Source: Methylibium petroleiphilum PM1 (GTDB taxonomy: Bacteria; Pseudomonadota; Gammaproteobacteria; Burkholderiales; Burkholderiaceae_C). Taken from it: a DNA stretch of 64,000 bases. A program made the translations under genes and the position numbers. Shown piece after piece: positions 45,746 through 52,785 of this stretch. Position 1 is the first letter of the stretch. Each line of letters starts with the position of its first letter. The stretch covers positions 372,001-436,000 of the forward strand of contig NC_008825.1 in the NCBI RefSeq assembly GCF_000015725.1. Direction: 5' to 3'. The notes under the pieces are model-generated. The model saw nothing but the letters and a program-made list of their open reading frames with translations, had not been told where the DNA came from and ran no database searches.

Positions 45746-47248
45746 TACAGGGACTTCCCTTCGCGTCAACGATCTTGGTTGATGGCATTGCCTCTCTGAT
45801 CTTCTCGATGTTCGTGCGCTGAAGCTGCATGGCCACAGAGAACAGACTGCACATCTACAGGCGGCCTTGTTGCGCACGATGTCGGCGCGGGCCCAGATAC
45901 CAACCGCTCGGCGGGGCTCCATTCGCTCATCGTCGGCGCCTTGCGGCGCGACACAGGGTTAGTCGAGCTAGCCCGCCGCCGGTCTGACCTGTGGATGCAT
46001 CTACGTGCGCACGTCCTCGGGAAGATCGATTTTCGTCAGATGCCTGGGTCGTTGGTCAGGCCGCCGTGGCCGGGACAGCCATCGCGCAACCATCGGGCTT
46101 GACCGAGACGTGATCGGCGTCGAAGCGCCGCCCCCTGGCCAGCACCGCCCACAGGATGCGCGCGTTCTTGTTGGCCATGGCCACCACGGCCTTTTGCCAG
46201 CCCACACGCGCCGTGAGCTGAACCAGCCACTGCGAGATCCGGTCTCGTCGCTTGTGCGCCGTCATCACCGCCGACTTCGCCCCTTGAATCAGCAGCGTGC
46301 GCAGGTAGTCGTCGCCGCGCTTGGTGATGCGCCCGAGGCTGGTCTTGCCGCCGCTGGAGTGCTGGCTCGGCACCAGCCCGAGCCAGGCGCCGAACTGCGC
46401 GCCGGTGCGGAACTGCCGGAACTCGCCCACGCTGGCGGCCAGCGCGGAGGCCGTGACCGGCCCGATCCCCATGAGCTGCGCTGCCGTCTTGGCTTGCTCG
46501 TCCGTCTTGACGTGCGCCGCGATGCGCTCGTCGCACCAGGCGAGGTGGCCTTCCAGCTCGCTCCATTGCAGCTGAGCACGCTGCAGCGCCACGCGCGCCA
46601 GGTGCGGCAGCTCGTTGCTTGCGTCCTCGATGACGTCGGCCAGCTCGGTGCGCAGCACTTCGGGACGTTGCGCGAAGACCAGGCCGAACTCGGCGAGCAA
46701 CCCGCGGATGCGGTTGATGCACGCGGTGCGTTCTTCCTTGACACCTTCGCGCAGCCGGTGCACGGCCAGCACGGCTTGCTGCTCGGCGGTCTTGGTCGGC
46801 ACGAAACGCATGTGCGGGCGGCCCGCGGCTTCACACACCGCGGCCGCGTCGTTGGCGTCGTTCTTGCCGCGCCGGCCTTCCATGCGGTACGGGCCGACGA
46901 AGTGGCCGGCGACGAGCCGGGACTCCAGACCCATGGCCCTCAATCGGCGCGCCCAGTGGTGCGCACCGCCACAGGTCTCCATCGCCACGACGCAGCCCGG
47001 CGGCAACTGCGCGCACCACGGCAGGAACTTCTCGCGTGCCAGCGCGCGCGCCGTCACCACCCGCCCGACCGCGTCCACCGCGTGCACCTGCATCAAGCGC
47101 TTGGCCAGATCCACCCCTACTCGAACGATTGGCCTTGCAGTAATCTGTTCCACGGACTTCCCCTTTCAATGGCTTGAGATTGATGACTCGACACCACCAA
47201 TCTTGGCGCTTTGACGCCGTGGCCCGAAGGTGGGAAGTCCCTTCGTAT
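45746..47248 (-). mobile_element. IS110-family, IS1111-attC-type insertion sequence, copy C
   Basis: Inverted repeats at 45750-45759 and 47232-47241; constant offset of 6750 bases from copy A; same orientation and same insertion point relative to the attC. Confidence 0.88.
46056..47153 (-). CDS. IS110/IS1111-family transposase (DEDD recombinase), copy C
   Basis: This 365-aa product is identical to copies A and B. Three intact identical copies imply recent transposition or ongoing sequence homogenisation. Confidence 0.95.
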   Translation of the reverse strand: MEQITARPIVRVGVDLAKRLMQVHAVDAVGRVVTARALAREKFLPWCAQLPPGCVVAMETCGGAHHWARRLRAMGLESRLVAGHFVGPYRMEGRRGKNDANDAAAVCEAAGRPHMRFVPTKTAEQQAVLAVHRLREGVKEERTACINRIRGLLAEFGLVFAQRPEVLRTELADVIEDASNELPHLARVALQRAQLQWSELEGHLAWCDERIAAHVKTDEQAKTAAQLMGIGPVTASALAASVGEFRQFRTGAQFGAWLGLVPSQHSSGGKTSLGRITKRGDDYLRTLLIQGAKSAVMTAHKRRDRISQWLVQLTARVGWQKAVVAMANKNARILWAVLARGRRFDADHVSVKPDGCAMAVPATAA

Positions 47249-47373
47249 TCGCTCAACCCCCGACCCGCTACGGCAGGCGCTGTAAGCCCGGCCTGCGGTG
47301 CTCGTAGCAACATTGAAGTCCGGGCTTACAGCACCTGCCTCCGCGGTCGGGGTTAGCTCGAACGTTAGCCGTC

Positions 47374-47562
47374 ATGCAAGAGCCTCCGCTGCGGCCGCCT
47401 CAACCGCTCGTGCGCACATACCTCTACGTGCTGGCAGCTGTTGTCGGCGTCGTCGGAGGTATTGGGGTTTGGCTCGGCACTGAGCTCTGGCACCTTGCCG
47501 TAGGTGCTCCATTGCTACTCATCGCGGGTGCACTTATCCGCCTTGCGCGGCATGGTGGCTAA
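47374..47562 (+). CDS. Cassette 9: two-helix small membrane protein
   Basis: The 62-aa product begins MQEPPLRPPQPLVRTYLYVL, 3 bases after the attC 8 core. Two hydrophobic segments (TYLYVLAAVVGVVGGIGVWL and WHLAVGAPLLLIAGALIRLA). Its stop codon TAA is within the inverse core GGCTAAC of attC 9. Confidence 0.7.
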   Translation: MQEPPLRPPQPLVRTYLYVLAAVVGVVGGIGVWLGTELWHLAVGAPLLLIAGALIRLARHGG

Positions 47563-47634
47563 CCAGTCAATCGAGCGGACGGCTTCCGGCACACTTCGTG
47601 TGCCTCCAGCGTCCGCTCATCTCCAACGTTACTC
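47557..47634 (+). repeat. attC site 9, terminal site with degenerate core
   Basis: Inverse core GGCTAAC 47557-47563, arms TCGAGCGGACG and CGTCCGCTCA, core GTTACTC 47628-47634. The core departs from GTTRRRY, as expected for the last junction, where the 3' side derives from chromosomal sequence. Confidence 0.85.
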
Positions 47635-47754
47635 GGCAACGACATCGGCACGCGAGAGGGCGGTGCCCATGCCGGCGTGGTCCATCGTGGTCATCGCCTG
47701 GGCGGTGCCCATGAATGACAACGCAACGAAGGCCAGAGTGGTCAGCTTGTTCAT
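47629..47754 (-). pseudogene. Truncated DUF4148-like exported protein at the right edge of the array
   Basis: The frame begins MNKLTTLAFVALSFMGTAQA, a signal peptide, and continues DHAGMGTALSRADVVAE before stopping. Exported DUF4148 proteins have a short L/T-R-A-E-V-x-A-E-L helix at this point and continue for 30 to 60 residues. Here the stop codon is supplied by the attC 9 core (GTTAC read backwards). The gene therefore appears cut by the array boundary. The 5' end has a purine-rich leader (AAGGAACATTCATC). Confidence 0.65.
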
Positions 47755-48065
47755 GATGAATGTTCCTTGGTGAGTGGGTTCGTGTCGTGTGGCAGCGCCC
47801 ACCGCGGCCACAGGGTTCTGTCGTGGCCGCACCGAAATCATTACCACCATATTTCTTCGAGGCTGCGTAAGGTTTCGGTGGTTCGGGGCGACGGGCGGCT
47901 GCCGGCGCTGGGTTCACCACCCGCCTCGCATTCGTCAGATGCAGAGGGCACCCCGCCAGCCAGCTCGAATCACGAGGGTTTCGTGGTCTGGCCTGCTGTT
48001 TCACCACGCTCAAGCGCAGCGCGTCGATCTGTCGGGCCGCGCGCGGTGGCCTCGGTCGCCAGGCT
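47755..48065. other. Intergenic stretch with no identified gene
   Basis: Between the truncated DUF4148-like gene and the cupredoxin gene. It should contain the promoter of the truncated gene on the minus strand; a minus-strand frame through it shows no family resemblance. No repeat, attC or RNA motif was seen. Confidence 0.5.
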
Positions 48066-48506
48066 TCATTTCACGTCGATGGTGGCTCGCATCCCAGCTT
48101 CCGTGTGCGTCCGCGTCGACATCACGTCTTCGAAGCGTCCTGTCCTCACCGGAAGGAACCACCACTCCACGACGCTGCCAGGCTTCAGCTCGACTCGCCG
48201 AACCGGCCCATACACCTCCGCCACCGCCTTCGCATCTGGCCCGAGCACCACCACCTTGCGCGAGTACACGGCATCCGCCAGTCCCTGCGAGCCAAAGTAG
48301 TACTCGTTGGCACTCGGGTTCTCCAGGCGCAGCACGTAAAGCTTTCCGGTCTCCAGCGTCAGCGAGTCCGGGCTGAAGCGATGCTCACCCTTCGCGTTCC
48401 CAAGCACCATCGTCACCCGGGTGGGTTCCTGTCGTGTCAGGTCGCCAGCGCCATAAGCGCTTGCGCATGCCAGGGCCAATGCCAGCGCGAGACCCGTCGT
48501 CTTCAT
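48066..48506 (-). CDS. Exported cupredoxin-like protein
   Basis: The product is about 146 aa from MKTTGLALALALACASAYGA (signal peptide). The body, HRFSPDSLTLETGKLYVLRL then VEWWFLPVRTGRFEDVM, has the beta-sandwich pattern of plastocyanin/azurin-like cupredoxins. The C-terminal THTEAGMRATIDVK keeps a His and a Met in ligand-like positions, but the expected Cys before the His is missing, so a standard type-1 copper site is doubtful. RBS AGGAGACAAC. The upstream frame extension to 48560 lacks support. Confidence 0.78.
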   Translation of the reverse strand: MKTTGLALALALACASAYGAGDLTRQEPTRVTMVLGNAKGEHRFSPDSLTLETGKLYVLRLENPSANEYYFGSQGLADAVYSRKVVVLGPDAKAVAEVYGPVRRVELKPGSVVEWWFLPVRTGRFEDVMSTRTHTEAGMRATIDVK

Positions 48507-48705
48507 TGTTGTCTCCTCGAGTGTCCAAGTCGGTCGCCATGCTGCCGGTTCGGTGGGCACCGACCCCAGCTTCTCGAACCTGATTCAACTCTATCGGACC
48601 GAAGCAGTTGAACGGGTGCTTTCTGTCGCTGGCGCGCCGTCGTGGGTGTCCTTCTTGTCGATGCGGCCTGCCAGAATGTCGTGCGTCAGGCCCCTGGTCC
48701 CCCCT

Positions 48706-49125
48706 ATGCAGCCCACCGCTCATCCCCGCAAGCGTCCCGCTCGCCGGGTCATGCTCGGCTTGCTCACGATCACCATGGCCGCGTGCACCACAGCCATGTA
48801 CGACGGTGCGCCGCGCCCCGACGGTGAACTGGCCACGCTGGTCGGTGATCGCATGTACCTCGTGTCGGTCGATGGCAAACCCGTTCCCTACAGCGGCGGA
48901 AACTTCGCAACCATCAAGGTCTTGCCTGGGCAACGCACCATCACCGCGCGACTCAACGACGCGGGACCGTATCGCACGGTCACCTCGAACGCGGAACCCC
49001 CTGTCACGTTCAGCGCCGTGGCAGGCAGGCGCTACGCGATTCAGCCGCAGTTCGTTGAACGTCAACGGTGGTATCCGCAGGTCATCGACGTGCACACCGG
49101 GGAGGTTGTGGGGCGAGCCGACTAG
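48706..49125 (+). CDS. Putative lipoprotein of unknown function
   Basis: The 139-aa product begins MQPTAHPRKRPARRVMLGLL, with lipobox TMAAC at residues about 23-27. The mature domain (MYLVSVDGKPVPYSGGNFAT then VLPGQRTITARLND and AVAGRRYAIQPQFV) has the beta-rich layout of DUF2846/PEGA-like lipoproteins. The ATG at 48706 is chosen because it gives the lipoprotein signal; the frame is open 51 codons further upstream. Confidence 0.7.
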   Translation: MQPTAHPRKRPARRVMLGLLTITMAACTTAMYDGAPRPDGELATLVGDRMYLVSVDGKPVPYSGGNFATIKVLPGQRTITARLNDAGPYRTVTSNAEPPVTFSAVAGRRYAIQPQFVERQRWYPQVIDVHTGEVVGRAD

Positions 49126-49236
49126 CTCGGCTCTCCCCCGATTTCCGGGACGCGTCGAGACACGCTGTGGACAGGAGAGCGCCATGAGCCGGACAAGAAC
49201 GCGCTTCACAGTCGAGCTCGAACCTTCGGCGTCGTC

Positions 49237-49797
49237 ATGAAGCGCCGCACCTTCCTTGCTGTCACCTCGGTGGCGATGTCGGCACATGCGCAGCTCCGCT
49301 CGCCTGCGCAGTGGCTGGAGCCTGACGCCACGCCGCGGATCGGCTCGGAGGCCTACGGAGCCAACGGTCCGCTTCGCGTCTGGCTGGTCGCCATGCCCAT
49401 GCCGCTCTGGCGGGACTGGTGGAACCTGCTGCCGGTGGTGTCCGAAGCGCCACGGCTGGTCGACGGCCTCGTCCAGAGCTACCGGGCCGATGACGAGATC
49501 GCGCTCTCGGTGCTGGTCGCTGGTGCACTGCGCGACGATGCACGCAAGCGCAAGCTCGTCGCGAGCCTTTCCGCTGTCGGGCCCGACGGCCTTACCCATC
49601 CCCCGATGCGGCAGGACTATTTCTGGGAAGGCATGCCGTTCAATCGCGCCAACAGCGTTGGCATCCTCGAGCCGGTCCTCAGCATGAGCGATCTGCTGGG
49701 CCGCTCCGCGGGGACCTGGACGCTGCAGCTGGAGCTCACCGACACGCTTGCCTTGGTGAGCGTCGCCGTGTCTCAGAAGGTGGAGGTGGGGGCATGA
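49237..49797 (+). CDS. Exported hypothetical protein
   Basis: The 186-aa product begins MKRRTFLAVTSVAMSAHAQL, a short Tat- or Sec-like signal (RRTFLAV). The mature part includes RVWLVAMPMPLWRDWWNLLP and TWTLQLELTDTLALVSVAVS and is probably beta-rich. No known family. Starts 111 bases after the lipoprotein gene. Confidence 0.65.
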   Translation: MKRRTFLAVTSVAMSAHAQLRSPAQWLEPDATPRIGSEAYGANGPLRVWLVAMPMPLWRDWWNLLPVVSEAPRLVDGLVQSYRADDEIALSVLVAGALRDDARKRKLVASLSAVGPDGLTHPPMRQDYFWEGMPFNRANSVGILEPVLSMSDLLGRSAGTWTLQLELTDTLALVSVAVSQKVEVGA

Positions 49798-49874
49798 TGC
49801 CGAGCGCTCGGCGCGAGCGGAGCCGGGGCCTGTCGCGGTTTCGCCGACACTCCGACCCGCCGAAGGAGTGACCG

Positions 49875-50420
49875 ATGCGCAAGCCCAGTTTCCTCGTCGT
49901 ATTGCTGTTCGCCCTCGCCGCCGGCGCGCAGGCCGCTCCGCCCGGCGAGTTCGCCGGCGTGAACCCCAAGGATCTGCAGCCGTCCCCGGAGGCCGGAGCG
50001 GTGGACCTCGCCGAACGCCTGGTCTGGACCCGCAGCGCCAGGAACACCGAACTCGGCGTGCTGCCCGGCAAGTACACCGCCCATGGGCAGGACGCCCAGG
50101 GCCGGTACTTCCTGGCCACCAGCCCCGCCTTCGCCTTCTACATGCGCTCGGTCCGCGGCCAGTACCTGCTGGCCCGTGGCGGCGTTCTCCTGCCGCACGC
50201 GCCGACGGCGCGTGCCCGCTTCTTCTTCGTCCAGGACGATCGCGTGAAGACCGGCAAGACCCTCGAGGAGGCCATGGCCCACACGCCGGACGAGCCTGCT
50301 GCGGTGCCCCTGCTCGACGCGCTGCTCAACTGGGCGAGCCAGGGGCACCTGGTGGCCCTGGCCGAGATCGACGACGACGCGCTGAACGAACGGTTGCGTG
50401 CTGCCTTCGCCGCCCGGTAG
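49875..50420 (+). CDS. Exported hypothetical protein
   Basis: The 181-aa product has signal peptide MRKPSFLVVLLFALAAGAQA. The mature region (NTELGVLPGKYTAHGQDAQG and RARFFFVQDDRVKTGKTLEE) is beta-rich followed by helices. RBS GAAGGAG. No family recognised. The gene lies in the run of small exported proteins 47.7-52.6 kb. Confidence 0.65.
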   Translation: MRKPSFLVVLLFALAAGAQAAPPGEFAGVNPKDLQPSPEAGAVDLAERLVWTRSARNTELGVLPGKYTAHGQDAQGRYFLATSPAFAFYMRSVRGQYLLARGGVLLPHAPTARARFFFVQDDRVKTGKTLEEAMAHTPDEPAAVPLLDALLNWASQGHLVALAEIDDDALNERLRAAFAAR

Positions 50421-50487
50421 CCGCCGCTGCGCGCGGCAACTTTGCAATCATCCCGGTCCGCTGCTTCCCCTTCTTCGTGCCGACACC

Positions 50488-50976
50488 ATGCTGCAACTCG
50501 CCAAGACGCTTTCTGCACCGGTTGCCGCCGCCCTGTTGGCCGGCTGCGCCTTTCATCAGGCGCCCTACGTTGCGCACGAGCCCGGTCTCGCGCCCAGCGA
50601 AACCAGCGTGTTCTCGGTGATCACCGAGAACGCGGCCAGGAACGGCGCGCTGGAGATCACGCATGTGGACGGCAAGCCCACCGCCTGTGCCCAGGCGGGG
50701 TGTCCGGTGTGGGTGCGGGTCAAGCCCGGCACGCACGCGTTCGGCCTGCGGTTCAACGGCGACTACAAGCTCGCCGGTGCCTTCATCCGGTGGCAGACCG
50801 CGGTGCTGTCGGTCGAGGTGCCGGACATGCAGGCGCGGCACGTCTACCTCGGCCGGCAGGTGCTCTCGAACGACCGCGTGGCCGTGCAGCTGCAAGACCT
50901 GGGCGAGCGGCCCGACCATGGCCTCTCCCTGGGCCTGGAAGGCGCCAACCGGAAGTACCACCCGGTCACCTTCTAG
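50488..50976 (+). CDS. Putative lipoprotein of unknown function
   Basis: The 162-aa product begins MLQLAKTLSAPVAAALLAGC with lipobox LLAGC. The mature domain contains LEITHVDGKPTACAQAGC and VRVKPGTHAFGLRFNGDYKL, the beta-hairpin layout also seen in the lipoprotein at 48706. Start chosen at 50488 for the lipoprotein signal rather than the frame opening at 50398, which overlaps the previous gene. Confidence 0.7.
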   Translation: MLQLAKTLSAPVAAALLAGCAFHQAPYVAHEPGLAPSETSVFSVITENAARNGALEITHVDGKPTACAQAGCPVWVRVKPGTHAFGLRFNGDYKLAGAFIRWQTAVLSVEVPDMQARHVYLGRQVLSNDRVAVQLQDLGERPDHGLSLGLEGANRKYHPVTF

Positions 50977-51001
50977 CCGTCGTCGGCTGGAGTCCATCGC
51001 C

Positions 51002-51505
51002 ATGCCTGCCCCCAGCACCGAAGACACCGCGGCATTTGCGGCCGTGCTCGCCCGGCTCGACACCGCTCTCCCGCCGCAGGTGTGCGCCACCCTGCGGCCG
51101 CCGGCGCGCGCAGAAGACCTGGCCGCGCTGGCCGCCCTGCTGCCAGAGGGCGCCAGGCTTCCGGCCGACCTTCAGGCACTGCTCGCCTGGCACGACGGCC
51201 AGTCCTGGAACGCGCCTCTCAGCACGAAGAACAATCGCCGCCTGCTGTCGGCTGGCGAGATCCGGAGCGAACTGGCCTACTTTTCCGATCCCCGCTCCGA
51301 TGTCATGGCGCCGTGGAGCGCGTCGTGGCTGCCGGTTCTCACCAACGATGCCGGTGACTTCGTGGTGCTGGAGACGGTGGGCCCGCAGGCGGGCTGCCTG
51401 CGGCTCTACTGGCACGACGATCCCTCGCGCAGCGTGGCCCATCCCTCACTGCTGAAGTGGGCGGAAGCCCTGCTCGGCGAGTACCTGCCGCCGCCCGCAG
51501 GCTGA
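51002..51505 (+). CDS. SMI1/KNR4 (SUKH) family protein
   Basis: The 167-aa product begins MPAPSTEDTAAFAAVLARLD. Phrases GARLPADLQALLAWHDGQSW, LLSAGEIRSELAYFSDP, SSWLPVLTNDAGDFVVLETV-like and SLLKWAEALLGEYL are the conserved helices and strands of the SUKH fold. SUKH proteins often serve as immunity proteins to contact-dependent toxins, but no toxin gene is adjacent, so the role here is open. The frame is open upstream of 51002, but that part overlaps the preceding lipoprotein gene. Confidence 0.8.
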   Translation: MPAPSTEDTAAFAAVLARLDTALPPQVCATLRPPARAEDLAALAALLPEGARLPADLQALLAWHDGQSWNAPLSTKNNRRLLSAGEIRSELAYFSDPRSDVMAPWSASWLPVLTNDAGDFVVLETVGPQAGCLRLYWHDDPSRSVAHPSLLKWAEALLGEYLPPPAG

Positions 51506-51597
51506 GCGGCCCGGCATTCGCGACGAGTTGGGGATGGCGGCCGGGTCGTCGGCGCGGTCCCATGCAGCCCTGACGGCACATTCCCGGGAGTCCACGC

Positions 51598-52053
51598 ATG
51601 CAGTCCCTGCTCAGCAGTTTGCTGGTTACGTTGGCGTTGGTGTTCGTCGCCGCGCCCGCCGCCGCCAACCCGCCGCTCACCCCGTCCGCCGTGGTGGGCC
51701 CGTGGAAGAAGCTGTCGCACACCGTCGTGCTCGACGGCCGGTCGATGGACTCGCACGCCGCGCTGCTGCAGCAGCGGCCGTGCGCGGCGCAGGTGGTCTA
51801 CGAGATCCACGCCGACGGCCGCTATCGGCTCGACGCCAGCGGCAGCCACTGCGACGACAAGTACAAGCGCATGCAGGAGAAGCTCTACGCCAAGACGCAG
51901 TGGAAGCTCGAAGGCCAGAAGTTCACCACCTCGGCCACGAACTTCGCCGTCGGGCAGAGCTACAACGTCAGCGTTGCGGGGCAGCGCATGACCTGGGTCG
52001 GCACCGAAGGGCAGGGCACGCTGGTGTTCGAGAGGGTGAACCCGGCGAAGTAG
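51598..52053 (+). CDS. Exported lipocalin-like hypothetical protein
   Basis: The 151-aa product has signal peptide MQSLLSSLLVTLALVFVAAP...AAA. The mature part begins PLTPSAVVGPWKKLSHTVVL and alternates strands ending in GQRMTWVGTEGQGTLVFERV, which looks like a lipocalin-type barrel (DUF4488/lipocalin_5-like). Two Cys (RPCAAQVVYE and GSHCDDKYK) could form a disulfide. Confidence 0.65.
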   Translation: MQSLLSSLLVTLALVFVAAPAAANPPLTPSAVVGPWKKLSHTVVLDGRSMDSHAALLQQRPCAAQVVYEIHADGRYRLDASGSHCDDKYKRMQEKLYAKTQWKLEGQKFTTSATNFAVGQSYNVSVAGQRMTWVGTEGQGTLVFERVNPAK

Positions 52054-52115
52054 CGGCCGTCGCGCGCCGGGCCTCAGGCTGTAAGCCCCGGCCCCCTCGC
52101 CGCGACTGAACCGCC

Positions 52116-52583
52116 ATGAAACGCACCGTGCTCCTGGTCTCCCATCTCCTGGCGCTGGCCATCGGGTTCGCGCTGGGCATCTACGCGCTGCCCATCCTGG
52201 TGGCGCCCAGCGCGCTGGCGCCGAAGGACATCGAAGCGCTGATGGGCCCCGCGCAGTGGACGGCGCAGTTCCGTCGTGAGCTGAAGGACAGCGACGCGCT
52301 GCACTGGGGCGAGGGCATGGTGTTCGTCGGCCCCCGGAGCATCAGCCTGCTGGGCAGGCTGGCGCCGGGGCCCGACTACAAGCTCTATCTGTCGCCGGAG
52401 TTCGTGGAGACCGAAGCCGACTTCCAGCGTCTCAAGCCGCAGATGCTGCGGGTCGGCGACGTCAAGACGTTCGAGAACTTCCTGGTGCCCGTGCCGCAGG
52501 GCGTGGATCCGTCCCGGTTCAACACGGTCATCGTGTGGTGCGAGGCCTTCGGCCAGTTCATCACCGCGGCGAAGTACCGCTGA
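52116..52583 (+). CDS. DM13-domain protein, membrane anchored
   Basis: The 155-aa product has an N-terminal hydrophobic anchor (MKRTVLLVSHLLALAIGFAL). The DM13 domain (PF10517) is recognisable: FRRELKDSDALHWGEGMVFV, PGPDYKLYLSPEFVETEADF, VGDVKTFENFLVPVPQGVDP and NTVIVWCEAFGQFITAAKY, including the conserved near-terminal Cys. DM13 is thought to act in electron transfer in some proteins. The stop lies just before the sigma-54 control region of the next operon. Confidence 0.85.
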   Translation: MKRTVLLVSHLLALAIGFALGIYALPILVAPSALAPKDIEALMGPAQWTAQFRRELKDSDALHWGEGMVFVGPRSISLLGRLAPGPDYKLYLSPEFVETEADFQRLKPQMLRVGDVKTFENFLVPVPQGVDPSRFNTVIVWCEAFGQFITAAKYR

Positions 52584-52623
52584 CGGGTCGTTTCCCTGGC
52601 CGCCGTCGTGCCTGTCCTATTTG

Positions 52624-52640
52624 TCGGACACGCTGTCCGA
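52624..52640. promoter_or_regulatory. Activator-binding palindrome upstream of the BVMO operon
   Basis: TCGGACACGCTGTCCGA is a perfect 7-base inverted repeat with a 3-base centre, preceded by a further TGTCC at 52613-52617. The same 17 bases occur at 59719-59735. It lies 94 bases before the -24 box, a usual enhancer distance. Confidence 0.75.
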
Positions 52641-52700
52641 GGGTGGGCGCGCGGCGGCGGCGCCGAGCCGGCCGGCAGGCCCTGATCGCGCCGTCGATCG

Positions 52701-52712
52701 AGGGTGAACCCT
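52701..52712. promoter_or_regulatory. Shared promoter-proximal element AGGGTGAACCCT
   Basis: Near-palindromic 12-mer, 21 bases upstream of the -24 box; the identical 12-mer occurs 22 bases upstream of the second sigma-54 promoter (59797-59808). The binding protein is unknown. Confidence 0.6.
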
Positions 52713-52733
52713 CAGGAATCCGTGGGCCGGCCG

Positions 52734-52748
52734 TGGTCCGTGAATTGC
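52734..52748 (+). promoter_or_regulatory. Sigma-54 (-24/-12) promoter of the BVMO - esterase - acyl-CoA synthetase operon
   Basis: TGGTCCGTGAATTGC with GG and GC ten bases apart. Near identical to the box at 59831-59845 (TGGCCCGTGATTTGC). It lies 38 bases before the BVMO start. Confidence 0.82.
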
Positions 52749-52785
52749 GATCTGCCCCGGCAAATCGCGAACCCCCGGAGACCCC

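Larger units (their letters stand above)
45734..47370 (+). repeat. attC site 8, interrupted by IS1111-type copy C
   Basis: Inverse core GCCTAAC 45734-45740. After the IS the site continues with AACCCCCGACCCGC, its paired arm CGGTCGGGGTTAG and core GTTAGCC (47364-47370). The central palindrome GCTGTAAGCCCGG / CCGGGCTTACAGC is long and well paired. Confidence 0.88.
37485..47634 (+). mobile_element. Integron gene-cassette array (nine cassettes, attC sites, IS insertions; integrase absent)
   Basis: Nine small reading frames, nearly all on the plus strand, are each followed by an attC: an inverse core (GCCTAAC or GGCTAAC), imperfect palindromic arms, and a core GTTAGGC/GTTAGCC just before the next start. 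Base composition is visibly lower in G+C than the flanks. Cassette-sized spacing, tiny 5' leaders and stop codons inside attC are diagnostic of integrons. With no intI in the window it fits a CALIN or a decayed chromosomal integron. About 5.7 kb of the 10.1 kb is insertion sequence. Confidence 0.9.

Noticed and set aside
37485-47634. CRISPR array as an explanation of the repeats
   Set aside because: Repeats are irregularly spaced by whole genes, have palindromic arms of variable length and share only short cores; no cas genes are present.
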